Part shown: one piece after another, positions 9,214-17,984 of the stretch
Numbering within the stretch: the stretch's first letter is position 1
How the letters are laid out: each line of letters opens with the position of its first letter
DNA from: Chitinophaga sancti
GTDB lineage: Bacteria; Bacteroidota; Bacteroidia; Chitinophagales; Chitinophagaceae
DNA: 64,000 nt
Reading direction: 5' to 3'
Assembly (NCBI RefSeq): GCF_034087045.1
Contig: NZ_CP139247.1
Coordinates: 5,358,001-5,422,000 of the forward strand
Made by a program: the position numbers and the translations under genes
The notes under the pieces: model-generated
Seen by the model: the letters and a program-made list of their open reading frames with translations, nothing else
Told to the model about the DNA's origin: nothing
The model's database searches: none

Positions 9214-10281
9214 TTAATCATGGTTACTTCCAAACCGTTCCACGTAATCAAAAATATAATTATTAAATGAATCTCCTTCCCCAAACAGGAAAGATATTTC
9301 CACCGGCATAACGGCGATGGTTATGTTTCGCTCCCGGAGTTGCGGGGCCAGGAGCTGTAGCCTTACGGCATCTTTTTCTGTGGTGATCACCATTTTATTC
9401 TCCCCGGGCAGGTTCCCGAGTTCACGTTGTATCTTATCAAGGTCGTGCACCCCATAGTAATAATGATCGGGAAAAGGCAGCAGGAAGACCTCCCGGTGGC
9501 TGCTTTTCAAGTGCTGCAGGAGTGGTTCAGGACGGGCGATACCTGCTACCAGCAACAGCGTTGTATCGGCCGGTATGGTAGTGGGTGCACCGCTGAACAG
9601 GTCGTACAGCTGACCATATTGCAAGGTGGTAAAATATACATGTTGCCCAGGCAATGGATTGATTTCCTGCCAGATAGCGTTTTTTTCAGTTTCAGAAAGG
9701 TGGGGCGGACATTTGGATACGATGATACAATTGGCCCTTTCGTATCCTTTGCGTCCTTCCCGGAGGCGGCCAAAGGGTACCACATGATCTTTGGTAAACC
9801 GGCGGCTGTAGTCGGTGATCATGATGTTCATACCTGGTTTTACAGAGCGGTGCTGGAAGGCATCGTCCAGGAGGATCACCTGAGTTTCAGGGCGCTCTCC
9901 GAGCAGTTGGGGAATGGCGAGCATTCTCTCTTCGCCCACGCAAACGCTGATGTCCGGGTACTTTTGGTGAAACTGCATAGGTTCATCACCCAGCTGTGAG
10001 GCGGTGCTGTTTTCATCTGCCAGCAGGTAGCCCCTGGTACGGCGGTTGTAACCTCGGCTCAGGGTGGCGGTGTGTACGCGGTCTTTGAGCAGGCGGATGA
10101 GATGTTCGACATGGGGAGTCTTGCCGGTGCCTCCTACAGAAAGGTTGCCCACTGCTATCACGGGCAGGTCGAATTCCACAGCATTGAGTACTTTATTGTC
10201 GTACATCCTGTTGCGGGTCCACATTACCAAACCGTACAAAAGTGAGAAAGGATATAATAAGATCTTAAGATATTGAAGCAT
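9214..10281 (-). CDS. lpxK: Tetraacyldisaccharide 4'-kinase (lipid A pathway)
   Basis: The 355-residue protein has a hydrophobic N-terminal helix (about 5-21) that anchors it to the inner membrane, followed by a Walker A motif within GNLSVGGTGKTP (45-56). 'RGYNRRTRGYLLA' and 'LLDDAFQHR' are LpxK family motifs. It phosphorylates the 4' position of the lipid A disaccharide precursor. The start at 10281 leaves only 3 nt to the upstream cyclo-ligase gene, so the two are likely co-transcribed and perhaps translationally coupled. Confidence 0.95.
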   Translation of the reverse strand: MLQYLKILLYPFSLLYGLVMWTRNRMYDNKVLNAVEFDLPVIAVGNLSVGGTGKTPHVEHLIRLLKDRVHTATLSRGYNRRTRGYLLADENSTASQLGDEPMQFHQKYPDISVCVGEERMLAIPQLLGERPETQVILLDDAFQHRSVKPGMNIMITDYSRRFTKDHVVPFGRLREGRKGYERANCIIVSKCPPHLSETEKNAIWQEINPLPGQHVYFTTLQYGQLYDLFSGAPTTIPADTTLLLVAGIARPEPLLQHLKSSHREVFLLPFPDHYYYGVHDLDKIQRELGNLPGENKMVITTEKDAVRLQLLAPQLRERNITIAVMPVEISFLFGEGDSFNNYIFDYVERFGSNHD

Positions 10282-10284
10282 GCA

Positions 10285-10866
10285 TCAGCTTTTTGTGAAA
10301 TGATAAGTCGTATTGGGTGTGACCACGATATGCAGTGGAACATCCCAGGCGCCGATGTCGGCGATGCCGGTTACCGGGTCGAACAATGACAGTCCGATGG
10401 TGGTAACGTCCGGGCGGCATTGTTCCAGGAAGCGGTCGTACATCCCTTTTCCATAACCTACGCGGTGGCCGGCGGTATCGAATGCCAGCAGTGGTACAAA
10501 TACCATGTCCAGCTCAGATGGCGCAATGAGCGTACCTGACGTGGGTTCGGGAATGCCGTAGTTGTTCTTTTCCAGTACGGTGTTTTGATCCCAAAGGTAA
10601 TGCAACATGGTGCTATCAGCCATATTGGAACGGGAAATTACCCATTGGAGGTCCGGAAAATGGATCCGGGTATAGTCTACAAGGGCAAGTGTATCCACTT
10701 CCTTTTTTTCCCTGATAGGTAGAAAAATGTGTGCCAGCTTGTAAGGGCTGAAATCCAGTAGCCTGCATTGTGCGAGCAACTGCCCATTGAGCGTGGTAAT
10801 CTGGTCGGAGGGAGTATTCATTCTTTTTTCAAGAAACTCCCGGCGTATATCCTTTTTTGTTAACAA
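10285..10866 (-). CDS. 5-formyltetrahydrofolate cyclo-ligase
   Basis: The 193-residue protein begins with 'TKKDIRREFLEKR', and carries the family's C-terminal signature 'GHRVGYGKGMYDRFLEQ'. It uses ATP to turn 5-formyl-THF into 5,10-methenyl-THF and returns stored folate to the one-carbon pool. The length is normal for the family. It lies 14 nt after bioD and 3 nt before lpxK. Confidence 0.92.
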   Translation of the reverse strand: MLTKKDIRREFLEKRMNTPSDQITTLNGQLLAQCRLLDFSPYKLAHIFLPIREKKEVDTLALVDYTRIHFPDLQWVISRSNMADSTMLHYLWDQNTVLEKNNYGIPEPTSGTLIAPSELDMVFVPLLAFDTAGHRVGYGKGMYDRFLEQCRPDVTTIGLSLFDPVTGIADIGAWDVPLHIVVTPNTTYHFTKS

Positions 10867-10880
10867 TATGATACGCTGAG

Positions 10881-11513
10881 TTATTTTAACTGTAAAGATA
10901 GCTTTTCTGCCTGTTCCTTTACAAAAGCCTTGTCAATATGGCTGGTTTGAGGAATTCTGCCCAGTTTGGGGAACCCGGACCAGGAGACAACTTCGTCTTC
11001 ATTAGTATGTGTTTCGCCGCTGAAGATCCAGCCCAGAACGGGGATCTGAGCCTGCTGGAGGACTTTTGCGGTGAGCAAAGAATGGTTGATGGAGCCGAGG
11101 TAGTTGCCTGCTACAATAATGACTTTGGCTTTGAGTTGTTGGATCAGGTCGATGGTAAAGGTGGTTTCGGTGATAGGTACCATGAGGCCGCCGGCGCCTT
11201 CGATAATGAGGGGGCGGTTGGCCGGTTGGTAAGTCTCAGCTATTTCTATTATTCTTTTTACATTAATGGTTACGTTTTCGAGCCTTGCAGCAAGGTGCGG
11301 GGAGGCTGGTTCCTGGAGGCGATAGGCCTCTTTATGGCATCTTGAAACTGGATTTGTGAGTAGATTTTTTATGGTATCAGTATCGGTACCTTCTGTCAGA
11401 CCGGTTTGGACAGGTTTCCAGTAATCGGCCTGGAGAGACTCGGTGATGCAGGCGGAGGTGATGGTTTTGCCTACGCCCGTGCCAATGCCGGTGATGAAGA
11501 TGCGGTTTGTCAT
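10881..11513 (-). CDS. bioD: ATP-dependent dethiobiotin synthetase
   Basis: The 210-residue protein starts at MTNRIFITGIGTGVGKT, where the P-loop sits right at the N-terminus as in BioD. A longer frame to 11576 is rejected because it would put residues before this conserved start. 'EGAGGLMVPI' is the second family motif. BioD closes the ureido ring of biotin from DAPA, CO2 and ATP. No other bio gene is present in the window. The minus-strand -7 element at 11521-11528 lies right at the start codon, which would give a very short or absent leader. Confidence 0.93.
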   Translation of the reverse strand: MTNRIFITGIGTGVGKTITSACITESLQADYWKPVQTGLTEGTDTDTIKNLLTNPVSRCHKEAYRLQEPASPHLAARLENVTINVKRIIEIAETYQPANRPLIIEGAGGLMVPITETTFTIDLIQQLKAKVIIVAGNYLGSINHSLLTAKVLQQAQIPVLGWIFSGETHTNEDEVVSWSGFPKLGRIPQTSHIDKAFVKEQAEKLSLQLK

Positions 11514-11520
11514 AATTGTG

Positions 11521-11528
11521 CAAAGATA
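11521..11528 (-). promoter_or_regulatory. Putative -7 element for the bioD operon
   Basis: TATCTTTG on the minus strand fits TAnnTTTG and ends 7 nt before the bioD ATG. This implies a nearly leaderless transcript. No -33 TTTG is found at 19-21 nt. Confidence 0.4.
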
Positions 11529-11616
11529 TTGTATATTAATTATATAGTGGATATTGAGTGATTTGGGGCAAATCATTCATTTACCTTATTTTCGCTCCGA
11601 TCAATTCAATATAGAT

Positions 11617-12975
11617 ATGAAGTTTTGTAACAGCATCCTTGAAACCATAGGAAACACCCCATTGGTAAAACTCCACCGCGTTACCGCAGGCCTTCCCTGC
11701 CCTGTCTTTGCCAAAGTAGAATTTTTTAACCCTGGTAACTCTATCAAAGACCGTATGGCAATCAAAATGGTAGAAGTCGCAGAAAAACAAGGTTTACTAA
11801 AACCAGGCGGCACCATCATAGAAGGCACCTCCGGCAACACAGGTATGGGGCTTGCGCTGGCCGCTGTGATCAAGGGTTACAAATGTATATTTACCACCAC
11901 CGATAAACAGTCCAAAGAAAAAGTAGACATCCTCAAAGCCGTAGGCGCCGAGGTGATCGTATGCCCTACAAACGTAGAGCCTGAAGATCCCCGCTCCTAC
12001 TACTCCGTATCCAAACGCCTGGCTACTGAGGTGCCGAACAGTTTCTATGTAAACCAATATGATAACCTTGCCAATCGTGATGCACACTACGAACAAACGG
12101 GTCCTGAAATATGGGAACAGACAGATGGAAAGGTGACGCACCTGGTTGTGGCCACGGGTACTGGCGGTACCATTACCGGTACGGGCAAGTTCCTGAAAGA
12201 AAAGAATCCGGATATAAAAGTTTGGGCCATAGACAGCTACGGCTCCCTGCTGAAGAAATACTTTGAAACAGGTGAACTGGATATGTCGGAAGTTTATCCT
12301 TACATCACAGAAGGTATCGGCGAAGACTTTGTACCGCAGAACTACGACATGAATGTGATTGATGCTTTTACAAAAGTAACGGACAAAGACGGCGCGGTGA
12401 TGGCCAGACGTATTACCAAAGAAGAAGGCATCTTTGTGGGTTACTCCGCCGGTTCTGCGATTGCAGGGCTATTACAACTGAAAGCGTCGTTGAAACCAAC
12501 GGATGTAGTGGTAGTGATCTTCCATGATTCCGGTAGCCGCTATGTAGGTAAAGTGTACAATGATCAGTGGATGATGGAAAGAGGTTTCCTCGATGTGAAG
12601 ACTGTGAAAGATGTGGTGAATGGTCGCCGCAACCAGCCATTGGTGACGATAGAGCAGGAAGAGAAAGTGAGTGAGGCGATCAATAAAATGAAGAAATATG
12701 ATATCGAACATATCCCGGTTTTACATCAGCAGGAAATAGTAGGCTCTATATCTGAAAATGGGCTTTTCAACAGGCTGATTGATGATGTGAACCTGAAAGA
12801 TGCGCAGATCAAACAGGTGATGCAGGCAGCATTTCCGGAGGTAAAAATGGATACGCCGATAGAGAAATTGTCCTCTTATATCAATAAAGAAAATGGTGCG
12901 GTGCTGACACGCGATGAAAGTGGAAAGGCACACATCATTACCAAATACGATATTATTCAGGCACTTGGCAACTAA
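11617..12975 (+). CDS. Pyridoxal-phosphate cystathionine beta-synthase-like enzyme with tandem CBS domains
   Basis: The 452-residue protein starts at MKFCNSILETIGNTPLVKL. The N-terminal 310 residues form a fold-type II PLP enzyme, with the Lys in NPGNSIKDRMA and the phosphate loop EGTSGNTGMG. The region from about 330 to 452 holds two CBS domains that sense adenosyl ligands in homologues. The reaction is serine (or O-acetylserine) plus a thiol, giving cystathionine or cysteine; this domain layout favours cystathionine beta-synthase, but cysteine synthase activity is possible. It is divergent from bioD and is followed 18 nt later by the metal-receptor gene. Confidence 0.88.
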   Translation: MKFCNSILETIGNTPLVKLHRVTAGLPCPVFAKVEFFNPGNSIKDRMAIKMVEVAEKQGLLKPGGTIIEGTSGNTGMGLALAAVIKGYKCIFTTTDKQSKEKVDILKAVGAEVIVCPTNVEPEDPRSYYSVSKRLATEVPNSFYVNQYDNLANRDAHYEQTGPEIWEQTDGKVTHLVVATGTGGTITGTGKFLKEKNPDIKVWAIDSYGSLLKKYFETGELDMSEVYPYITEGIGEDFVPQNYDMNVIDAFTKVTDKDGAVMARRITKEEGIFVGYSAGSAIAGLLQLKASLKPTDVVVVIFHDSGSRYVGKVYNDQWMMERGFLDVKTVKDVVNGRRNQPLVTIEQEEKVSEAINKMKKYDIEHIPVLHQQEIVGSISENGLFNRLIDDVNLKDAQIKQVMQAAFPEVKMDTPIEKLSSYINKENGAVLTRDESGKAHIITKYDIIQALGN

Positions 12976-12993
12976 GTTTTAAATAGCGGAAAG

Positions 12994-13797
12994 ATGGATA
13001 CTACCTTTTCTGATTTACCGCTTAAAGATCAAACCGGCCATCCGGTGAGGTTGTCCTTTCCGCCTCACCGGATTGTATCATTAGTTCCTTCGCAAACAGA
13101 GTTATTATTTGATCTTGGACTTTGTGATGAGATTGTGGGGGTGACAAAATTTTGTATCCACCCGGTGAATGATAAACCTCATATTGGGGGAACGAAGAAA
13201 TTACATATAGACCAGATTAAGGAGTTAAAACCGGACCTGATTATTGCTAATAAAGAGGAGAATGAACGGGAGCAGGTCTTATCCTTAATGGCCGATTTTC
13301 CTGTTTGGGTGACGGATGTGCATGATTTGGAGAGTGCATTGGAAATGATTTCACAAATTAGTGCGATTACAGACCGGGCAGCAAAGGGGGCGCAAATTTG
13401 TTCGGAGATAAAAACAGCCTTTGCGCAGTTGGCCTTTTTTTCTAAAAATGGTCCACCTCGTAAAAAAGTGGCCTATTTCATTTGGAAAGATCCCTGGATG
13501 GTAGCCGGTGGAGACACATTTATATCTGCCATACTGGAGCAATGTGGGTTTGAGAACGTTTTTAAAAAAAGGACCCGTTACCCCGTTATCACCCTTGATG
13601 AATTACAGGATACTGATTGTCAACTAGTTCTATTATCTTCTGAACCTTTTCCTTTCAAAGAGGCCCATTTATCTTTTTTTAAATCTCTCCCTGTTCAGCT
13701 GGTAGATGGAGAAATGTTTAGCTGGTATGGCAGTAGAATCTTGTGCGCTGCGGCTTATTTTCGGGATAATTTCTATCAAAATCAGGCTTTTTTTTGA
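12994..13797 (+). CDS. BtuF/FepB-like helical-backbone metal receptor without a signal peptide
   Basis: The 267-residue protein matches class III ABC substrate-binding proteins: 'HRIVSLVPSQTELLFDLGLCDEIVGVTKFC' at the start, 'IDQIKELKPDLIIANKEEN' in the middle and 'VAGGDTFISAILEQCGFENVF' after the backbone helix. Related proteins bind cobalamin or ferric siderophores in the periplasm. No signal peptide or lipobox is visible at MDTTFSDLPLKDQ, so this one appears cytosolic unless the start is wrong. No ABC transporter partner is nearby. Its ligand is unknown. Confidence 0.78.
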   Translation: MDTTFSDLPLKDQTGHPVRLSFPPHRIVSLVPSQTELLFDLGLCDEIVGVTKFCIHPVNDKPHIGGTKKLHIDQIKELKPDLIIANKEENEREQVLSLMADFPVWVTDVHDLESALEMISQISAITDRAAKGAQICSEIKTAFAQLAFFSKNGPPRKKVAYFIWKDPWMVAGGDTFISAILEQCGFENVFKKRTRYPVITLDELQDTDCQLVLLSSEPFPFKEAHLSFFKSLPVQLVDGEMFSWYGSRILCAAAYFRDNFYQNQAFF

Positions 13798-13860
13798 CGA
13801 ATATCATATAAATCACTAGAAAACATGATTCTAACACTATAAAACTTGTTATTTAGTACT

Positions 13861-13868
13861 TATATTTG
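13861..13868 (+). promoter_or_regulatory. Putative -7 element of the aldolase promoter
   Basis: TATATTTG fits TAnnTTTG and lies 31 nt before the aldolase ATG. A TTG at 13846-13848 is too close to be a normal -33 element. Confidence 0.5.
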
Positions 13869-13899
13869 CTGTCCTTAAATGTAAAACAATCCGAAAGCT

Positions 13900-14967
13900 A
13901 TGGGAAAATACAGAGCTGGCGTATTATTCGGCGAAGAGCTGGAAGCGCTGTACAATGATGCCAAGAACAATGCATGGGCAATGCCTGCGGTAAACGTGGT
14001 AGGTACCAATACAGTAAATGCTGTACTGGAAACTGCTGCAAAAGTTAACTCACCTGTTATTATTCAGTTTTCTAACGGTGGTGCACAGTTCTTTGCAGGT
14101 AAAGGAATGCCGAATGATAAGTTGCAGGCAAACATTGCAGGTGGCATTTCCGGTGCAAAACACGTACATGAAGTAGCGAAATACTACGGTGTACCGGTTG
14201 TATTGCACACAGACCATGCTGCTAAAAAATGGTTGCCATGGATCGACGGTCTGCTGGATGCGGGTGAAGAATTTAAGAAACAAACCGGTCAGCCACTGTA
14301 CAGTTCCCACATGCTGGATCTTTCTGAAGAGCCAATCCATGAGAACATCGAGATCTCTAAAAAATATTTCGAGCGTATGAACAAGCTGGGAATGTCCATC
14401 GAAATCGAGCTGGGCGTAACTGGTGGTGAAGAAGACGGTGTTGATAACTCCGGCGTAGACAACTCCAAGCTGTATACTCAGCCTGAAGATGTAAACTTTG
14501 CTTATGAGCAACTGTCTCAGGTAGGTTCCCGTTTCACAGTAGCTGCTGCTTTTGGTAACGTACATGGTGTATATTCACCAGGTAACGTAGCACTGCGTCC
14601 TGAGATCCTGCAGAATTGCCAGGACTACATCCAGGCTAAGCACAAAACTGCTGCTAAACCAGTTTATTATGTATTCCATGGTGGTTCAGGTTCTCCTAAG
14701 CACCAGATTACAGAAGCACTGGGTTATGGTGTGATCAAGATGAACCTGGATACAGATATGCAGTGGGCATTCTGGGAAGGTGTTCATGATTTCTACGAAG
14801 CTAAGAAAGATTATCTGCAGGCTCAGCTGGGTAACCCAGAGGGTGCTGATAAGCCAAATAAGAAATTCTATGATCCTCGTGTATGGCTGCGTAAAGGTGA
14901 AGAGACTTTTGTAAAACGCCTGGAAGAGGCGTTCAAAGATCTGAACTGCATCGGCAGAAATGCTTAA
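13900..14967 (+). CDS. fbaA: Class II fructose-bisphosphate aldolase
   Basis: The 355-residue protein has the class II zinc-ligand motif VLHTDHAAKKW, the 'SIEIELGVTGGEEDGVDNS' glutamate and loop region, and 'VFHGGSGSPKHQI' with the third zinc His. It splits fructose 1,6-bisphosphate into two trioses in glycolysis and works in reverse in gluconeogenesis. Length and motifs match the long (class IIA, E. coli FbaA-like) group. It is a single-gene unit with its own -7 element and terminator. Confidence 0.95.
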   Translation: MGKYRAGVLFGEELEALYNDAKNNAWAMPAVNVVGTNTVNAVLETAAKVNSPVIIQFSNGGAQFFAGKGMPNDKLQANIAGGISGAKHVHEVAKYYGVPVVLHTDHAAKKWLPWIDGLLDAGEEFKKQTGQPLYSSHMLDLSEEPIHENIEISKKYFERMNKLGMSIEIELGVTGGEEDGVDNSGVDNSKLYTQPEDVNFAYEQLSQVGSRFTVAAAFGNVHGVYSPGNVALRPEILQNCQDYIQAKHKTAAKPVYYVFHGGSGSPKHQITEALGYGVIKMNLDTDMQWAFWEGVHDFYEAKKDYLQAQLGNPEGADKPNKKFYDPRVWLRKGEETFVKRLEEAFKDLNCIGRNA

Positions 14968-14993
14968 TATTGAGGGAGATATACTTCAGGGAG

Positions 14994-15018
14994 GCCGGTA
15001 ATTGTAAAGATTACCGGC
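14994..15018 (+). terminator. Intrinsic terminator after fbaA
   Basis: An 8-bp stem GCCGGTAA/TTACCGGC (14994-15001 with 15011-15018) is followed by a T-rich run. Confidence 0.8.
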
Positions 15019-15208
15019 TTTTTCTTTTAAGGCGGGATCCGGAAGAATTGAAAACCAGCCACTTTTGAATAAATCAGCTCCCAGCCTGCCCGTTCTCAAA
15101 GAAAATCCTGACCGCCAACCTGTTTTGTTATAATATTGCAAACGAGATACTTTTGAAGTTAATTTAATTTGTATCTTGCACAACTATTTTGTAACCTAAT
15201 AGTTCAAT

Positions 15209-16057
15209 ATGTCAAGCTGGTTTAAGCGAATTAAACAAGGCATTCAAACGTCTACAAGTGAGAAGAAAGAAGCGCCGGATGGTTTGTGGCACAAATGCCC
15301 TAGCTGCAAAAAAACAGTTACGGTCAAAGACCTGAAGGACCACTTTTACGTGTGCGATAAGTGTAATTATCATAATCGCATTGATTCTGCTGAATATTTC
15401 GAGATCTTATTCGATAACAATCAGTTCGAAGAGCTGTTTCCTAATATTTATCCAAAGGACTTTTTGGGCTTCAAGGACTTAAAGCCGTATGGTGCAAGGT
15501 TGGTAGATGCTCAGAAGAAATCCGGCCTGAAAGACGCGATGCGTGTAGGTGTGGGTAAAGTATTTGGAAACGACCTGGTGGTTTCCTGCATGGACTTTGC
15601 TTTTATTGGCGGTTCTATGGGTTCAGTGGTAGGTGAGAAAATCGCCCGTTCCATTGATTATTGTATTGCACACAAAATGCCATTGATGATCATCTCCAAA
15701 TCTGGTGGTGCCCGTATGATGGAAAGTGCTTTTTCCCTGATGCAAATGGCAAAAACTTCTGCCAAGCTGACGCAGTTGGCAGATGCGAAGCTGCCTTTCA
15801 TCTCGCTGGCAACAGATCCGACCACGGGTGGTGTAACGGCTTCATTCGCAATGCTGGGTGACCTGAACATTGCAGAGCCTAAGGCCCTGATCGGTTTTGC
15901 TGGTCCACGTATCATTAAGGAAACGATCAAGAAAGACTTGCCTGAGGGCTTCCAGAGTGCTGAGTTCCTGCTGGAGCATGGCTTTTTGGACCTGATCATT
16001 GACCGTAAAGAAATGAAGGCCAAACTGGCACAGTTGCTCGAATTGTTTAAAAATTAA
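15209..16057 (+). CDS. accD: Acetyl-CoA carboxylase carboxyltransferase subunit beta
   Basis: The 282-residue protein carries the AccD N-terminal zinc ribbon (C30, C33, C49, C52) followed by a crotonase-fold carboxyltransferase domain with '[20 protein letters not shown]' and '[14 protein letters not shown]'. Together with AccA it moves the carboxyl group from carboxybiotin to acetyl-CoA, making malonyl-CoA for fatty-acid synthesis. AccA, AccB and AccC are not in this window. A long hairpin and smpB follow. Confidence 0.95.
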   Translation: MSSWFKRIKQGIQTSTSEKKEAPDGLWHKCPSCKKTVTVKDLKDHFYVCDKCNYHNRIDSAEYFEILFDNNQFEELFPNIYPKDFLGFKDLKPYGARLVDAQKKSGLKDAMRVGVGKVFGNDLVVSCMDFAFIGGSMGSVVGEKIARSIDYCIAHKMPLMIISKSGGARMMESAFSLMQMAKTSAKLTQLADAKLPFISLATDPTTGGVTASFAMLGDLNIAEPKALIGFAGPRIIKETIKKDLPEGFQSAEFLLEHGFLDLIIDRKEMKAKLAQLLELFKN

Positions 16058-16071
16058 TTTTTCAAAATAAC

Positions 16072-16114
16072 TGCGGATTACAGCTGGTGTGAATTCATGC
16101 CATTGTAATCCGCA
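16072..16114. other. Hairpin between accD and smpB
   Basis: An 11-bp perfect inverted repeat (16072-16082 with 16104-16114) encloses a 21-nt loop. No T-run follows, so it may be a weak terminator, a processing site or a leader structure of smpB. Confidence 0.4.
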
Positions 16115-16135
16115 ATTTGTAAATCCCAATTTAAA

Positions 16136-16573
16136 GTGGCAGAACTGAGGAACAGATCGGCATTTTATGAGTACGCAATAGAGGATAAATTTATTGCAGG
16201 GATGGTATTGACAGGTACTGAGATTAAATCTATCCGACAGAGCCGGGTTAGTTTTAATGACTCATTCTGCTATTTTTCTAAAGGAGAATTGTTTGTTAGA
16301 AGCCTGCATATCACCGAATATTCGCATGGCGCCTACGCGAATCATGACCCATTACGCGAGCGTAAGTTGCTGTTGACAAAACGGGAACTGCGCAAGATGG
16401 AAGGGAAGATTAAGGAGAAAGGGTTTACCATCGTTCCATTACGTATTTTTTTGAGTGAGAAGGGGTTGGCGAAGATGGAGATAGGGCTTGGCAGAGGAAA
16501 GAAACTGCATGATAAGCGTGAGTCAATTAAGGAGAGAGATACGCAGAGAGAGATTAAGCGGTATCTGAAGTAA
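16136..16573 (+). CDS. smpB: SsrA-binding protein SmpB
   Basis: The 145-residue protein has the SmpB start 'ELRNRSAFYEYAIEDKFIAGMVLTGTEIKSIR' and the basic C-terminal tail ending in 'HDKRESIKERDTQREIKRYLK', which enters the ribosome's mRNA channel. It delivers tmRNA to stalled ribosomes. The start codon is GTG at 16136; no ATG fits the conserved N-terminus. The tmRNA gene itself was not seen in the window. Confidence 0.95.
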   Translation: MAELRNRSAFYEYAIEDKFIAGMVLTGTEIKSIRQSRVSFNDSFCYFSKGELFVRSLHITEYSHGAYANHDPLRERKLLLTKRELRKMEGKIKEKGFTIVPLRIFLSEKGLAKMEIGLGRGKKLHDKRESIKERDTQREIKRYLK

Positions 16574-16607
16574 GATCTTTTTATACACTGGGGACTATAC
16601 CTATATC

Positions 16608-17774
16608 ATGATAAACAAACCTAACTGTCGCTGGTGGCTGATAGCACCACTTATTTTTGCATTGTCCTGCAAATCAGGAGAGAAATTGTACAATAAGGGT
16701 CGTTATGACGAAGCCGTTATTGCATTTGTAAAGAAACTCCGCAAAACTCCCACACACCAGTCGTCACTGACTTTATTGCCACAGGCATATGCGCAATCAG
16801 TACAGTTGCATGAAAAAAATGCATCGGCTGCATTGGGCACCACTGCAAATTTAAAATTTGAAGCAGCATTGAGGGAGTACCAGGTACTGCAAAACCTCTA
16901 TAATAATATTGAAGCGTGTCCGGCATGCCTCACGGTGGTGACACCAAAGGATTACCGGAATGCGATATCAGCATCCCGGGATACGGCAGCAGCTACGAGA
17001 TATGATCGTGGGATGGCCTTATTGAGGAATGGAGATCGATTTAGCGCACGGAAAGCATATAGTAATTTCCAGGCGGCTTTGTCGCTGGTGCCGGATTATA
17101 AGAATGCGAAGGAGATGATGGATCAGGCGTACCAGATGGGACTGGCTTTTGTGGAAGTACGCGATGTGGCATTGATATCACAGTATGACCAGAGAGCCCT
17201 GGAGCCGGGGGCAGCGATCTTCAGAGATAATGTGTTGAATAACCTGCGGGCGAAGAACAATAATAGTTTTGTGCAGATATTGCCGGAAAGTGAAGTAGTG
17301 AAAAATAAGATCCATGCAGATTATGTGGTGGATATCAGGGTAGAAGATTTCCTGGTGAGTAAGCCGAATATACAGAAGAATTACAGGGAGCTGGTTAAGA
17401 CAGTGGAGATTATAGAGCCTGCGGATACAACTAAGCGGCCGAGACAAGCGGATAAGGTGAGGAAGGAGACATATAAAGGGGTGTTGTATTTTACTACGGT
17501 GAGTGTGGTGACTGGGGGGAATATTGTGTGTTATCTCATAGATGGGGCGAATGATGATGATATGGAGAAGATTGTGTTGCCTGCGGATGCGGGATGGAGT
17601 AATTCGTTTTGTTATTTTAAGGGAGATGAAAGGGTGTTGACACCGGAGGATAGGAAGTTGATTGGCGGGCAGGATTTGCCTTCACCTACGGTGGGGGAAT
17701 TGTTTCAGGCGGCAGTGGGGAAGTCTTATGGGGAGATAACGAATATTGTGATGAAGCATTATGCGGGTTTTTAA
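16608..17774 (+). CDS. TPR-containing lipoprotein of unknown function
   Basis: The 388-residue protein has a lipoprotein signal peptide with lipobox ALSC (Cys21), so it should be anchored in a membrane facing the periplasm or cell surface. Residues after the Cys ('GEKLYNKGRYDEAVIAFVKKLRK') form a TPR-like helical pair, and a second such region lies near 130-175. The C-terminal half is mixed alpha/beta and not recognised. The protein starts 34 nt after smpB and may be co-transcribed with it. The function is unknown. Confidence 0.8.
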   Translation: MINKPNCRWWLIAPLIFALSCKSGEKLYNKGRYDEAVIAFVKKLRKTPTHQSSLTLLPQAYAQSVQLHEKNASAALGTTANLKFEAALREYQVLQNLYNNIEACPACLTVVTPKDYRNAISASRDTAAATRYDRGMALLRNGDRFSARKAYSNFQAALSLVPDYKNAKEMMDQAYQMGLAFVEVRDVALISQYDQRALEPGAAIFRDNVLNNLRAKNNNSFVQILPESEVVKNKIHADYVVDIRVEDFLVSKPNIQKNYRELVKTVEIIEPADTTKRPRQADKVRKETYKGVLYFTTVSVVTGGNIVCYLIDGANDDDMEKIVLPADAGWSNSFCYFKGDERVLTPEDRKLIGGQDLPSPTVGELFQAAVGKSYGEITNIVMKHYAGF

Positions 17775-17855
17775 AGTGATGAACAGATGAATGTAATGAA
17801 TGATTTAATGCATTCTATTAGTTTAGGCATTTACTGGCATTATGTATTAAATCAT

Positions 17856-17902
17856 ATTCAATAAAAAGAGGGTCGCTGGTAGCGACCCTCTTTTTATTGA
17901 AT
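17856..17902. terminator. Perfect 22-bp bidirectional terminator
   Basis: The arms 17856-17877 and 17881-17902 are perfectly complementary over 22 bp around a GGT loop, with T-runs on both strands. It sits between the TPR lipoprotein gene and convergent RNase H. Its right arm extends into the tandem repeats. Confidence 0.85.
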
Positions 17903-17957
17903 GTTATACCAGGTTTTTATTGAATGTTATACCAGGTTTTATTGAATGTTATACCAG
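17891..17957. repeat. Three tandem copies of a 23-bp unit
   Basis: The unit TTTTTATTGAATGTTATACC plus AGG occurs at 17891-17913, 17914-17936 and 17937-17957 (one base shorter). A decayed fourth piece, TTTCATGAATGTTCG, follows at 17961-17975. The first copy begins inside the terminator's right arm. Confidence 0.85.
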
Positions 17958-17984
17958 AACTTTCATGAATGTTCGAAATGCCAT

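Noticed and set aside
15151-15179. Promoter for accD (TTTTG, 16 bp, TATCTTGC)
   Set aside because: The spacer is short and the -7 box has mismatches at the TTTG part.
17891-17957. Possible CRISPR array
   Set aside because: The 23-bp units follow each other with no spacers, and no cas genes are present.
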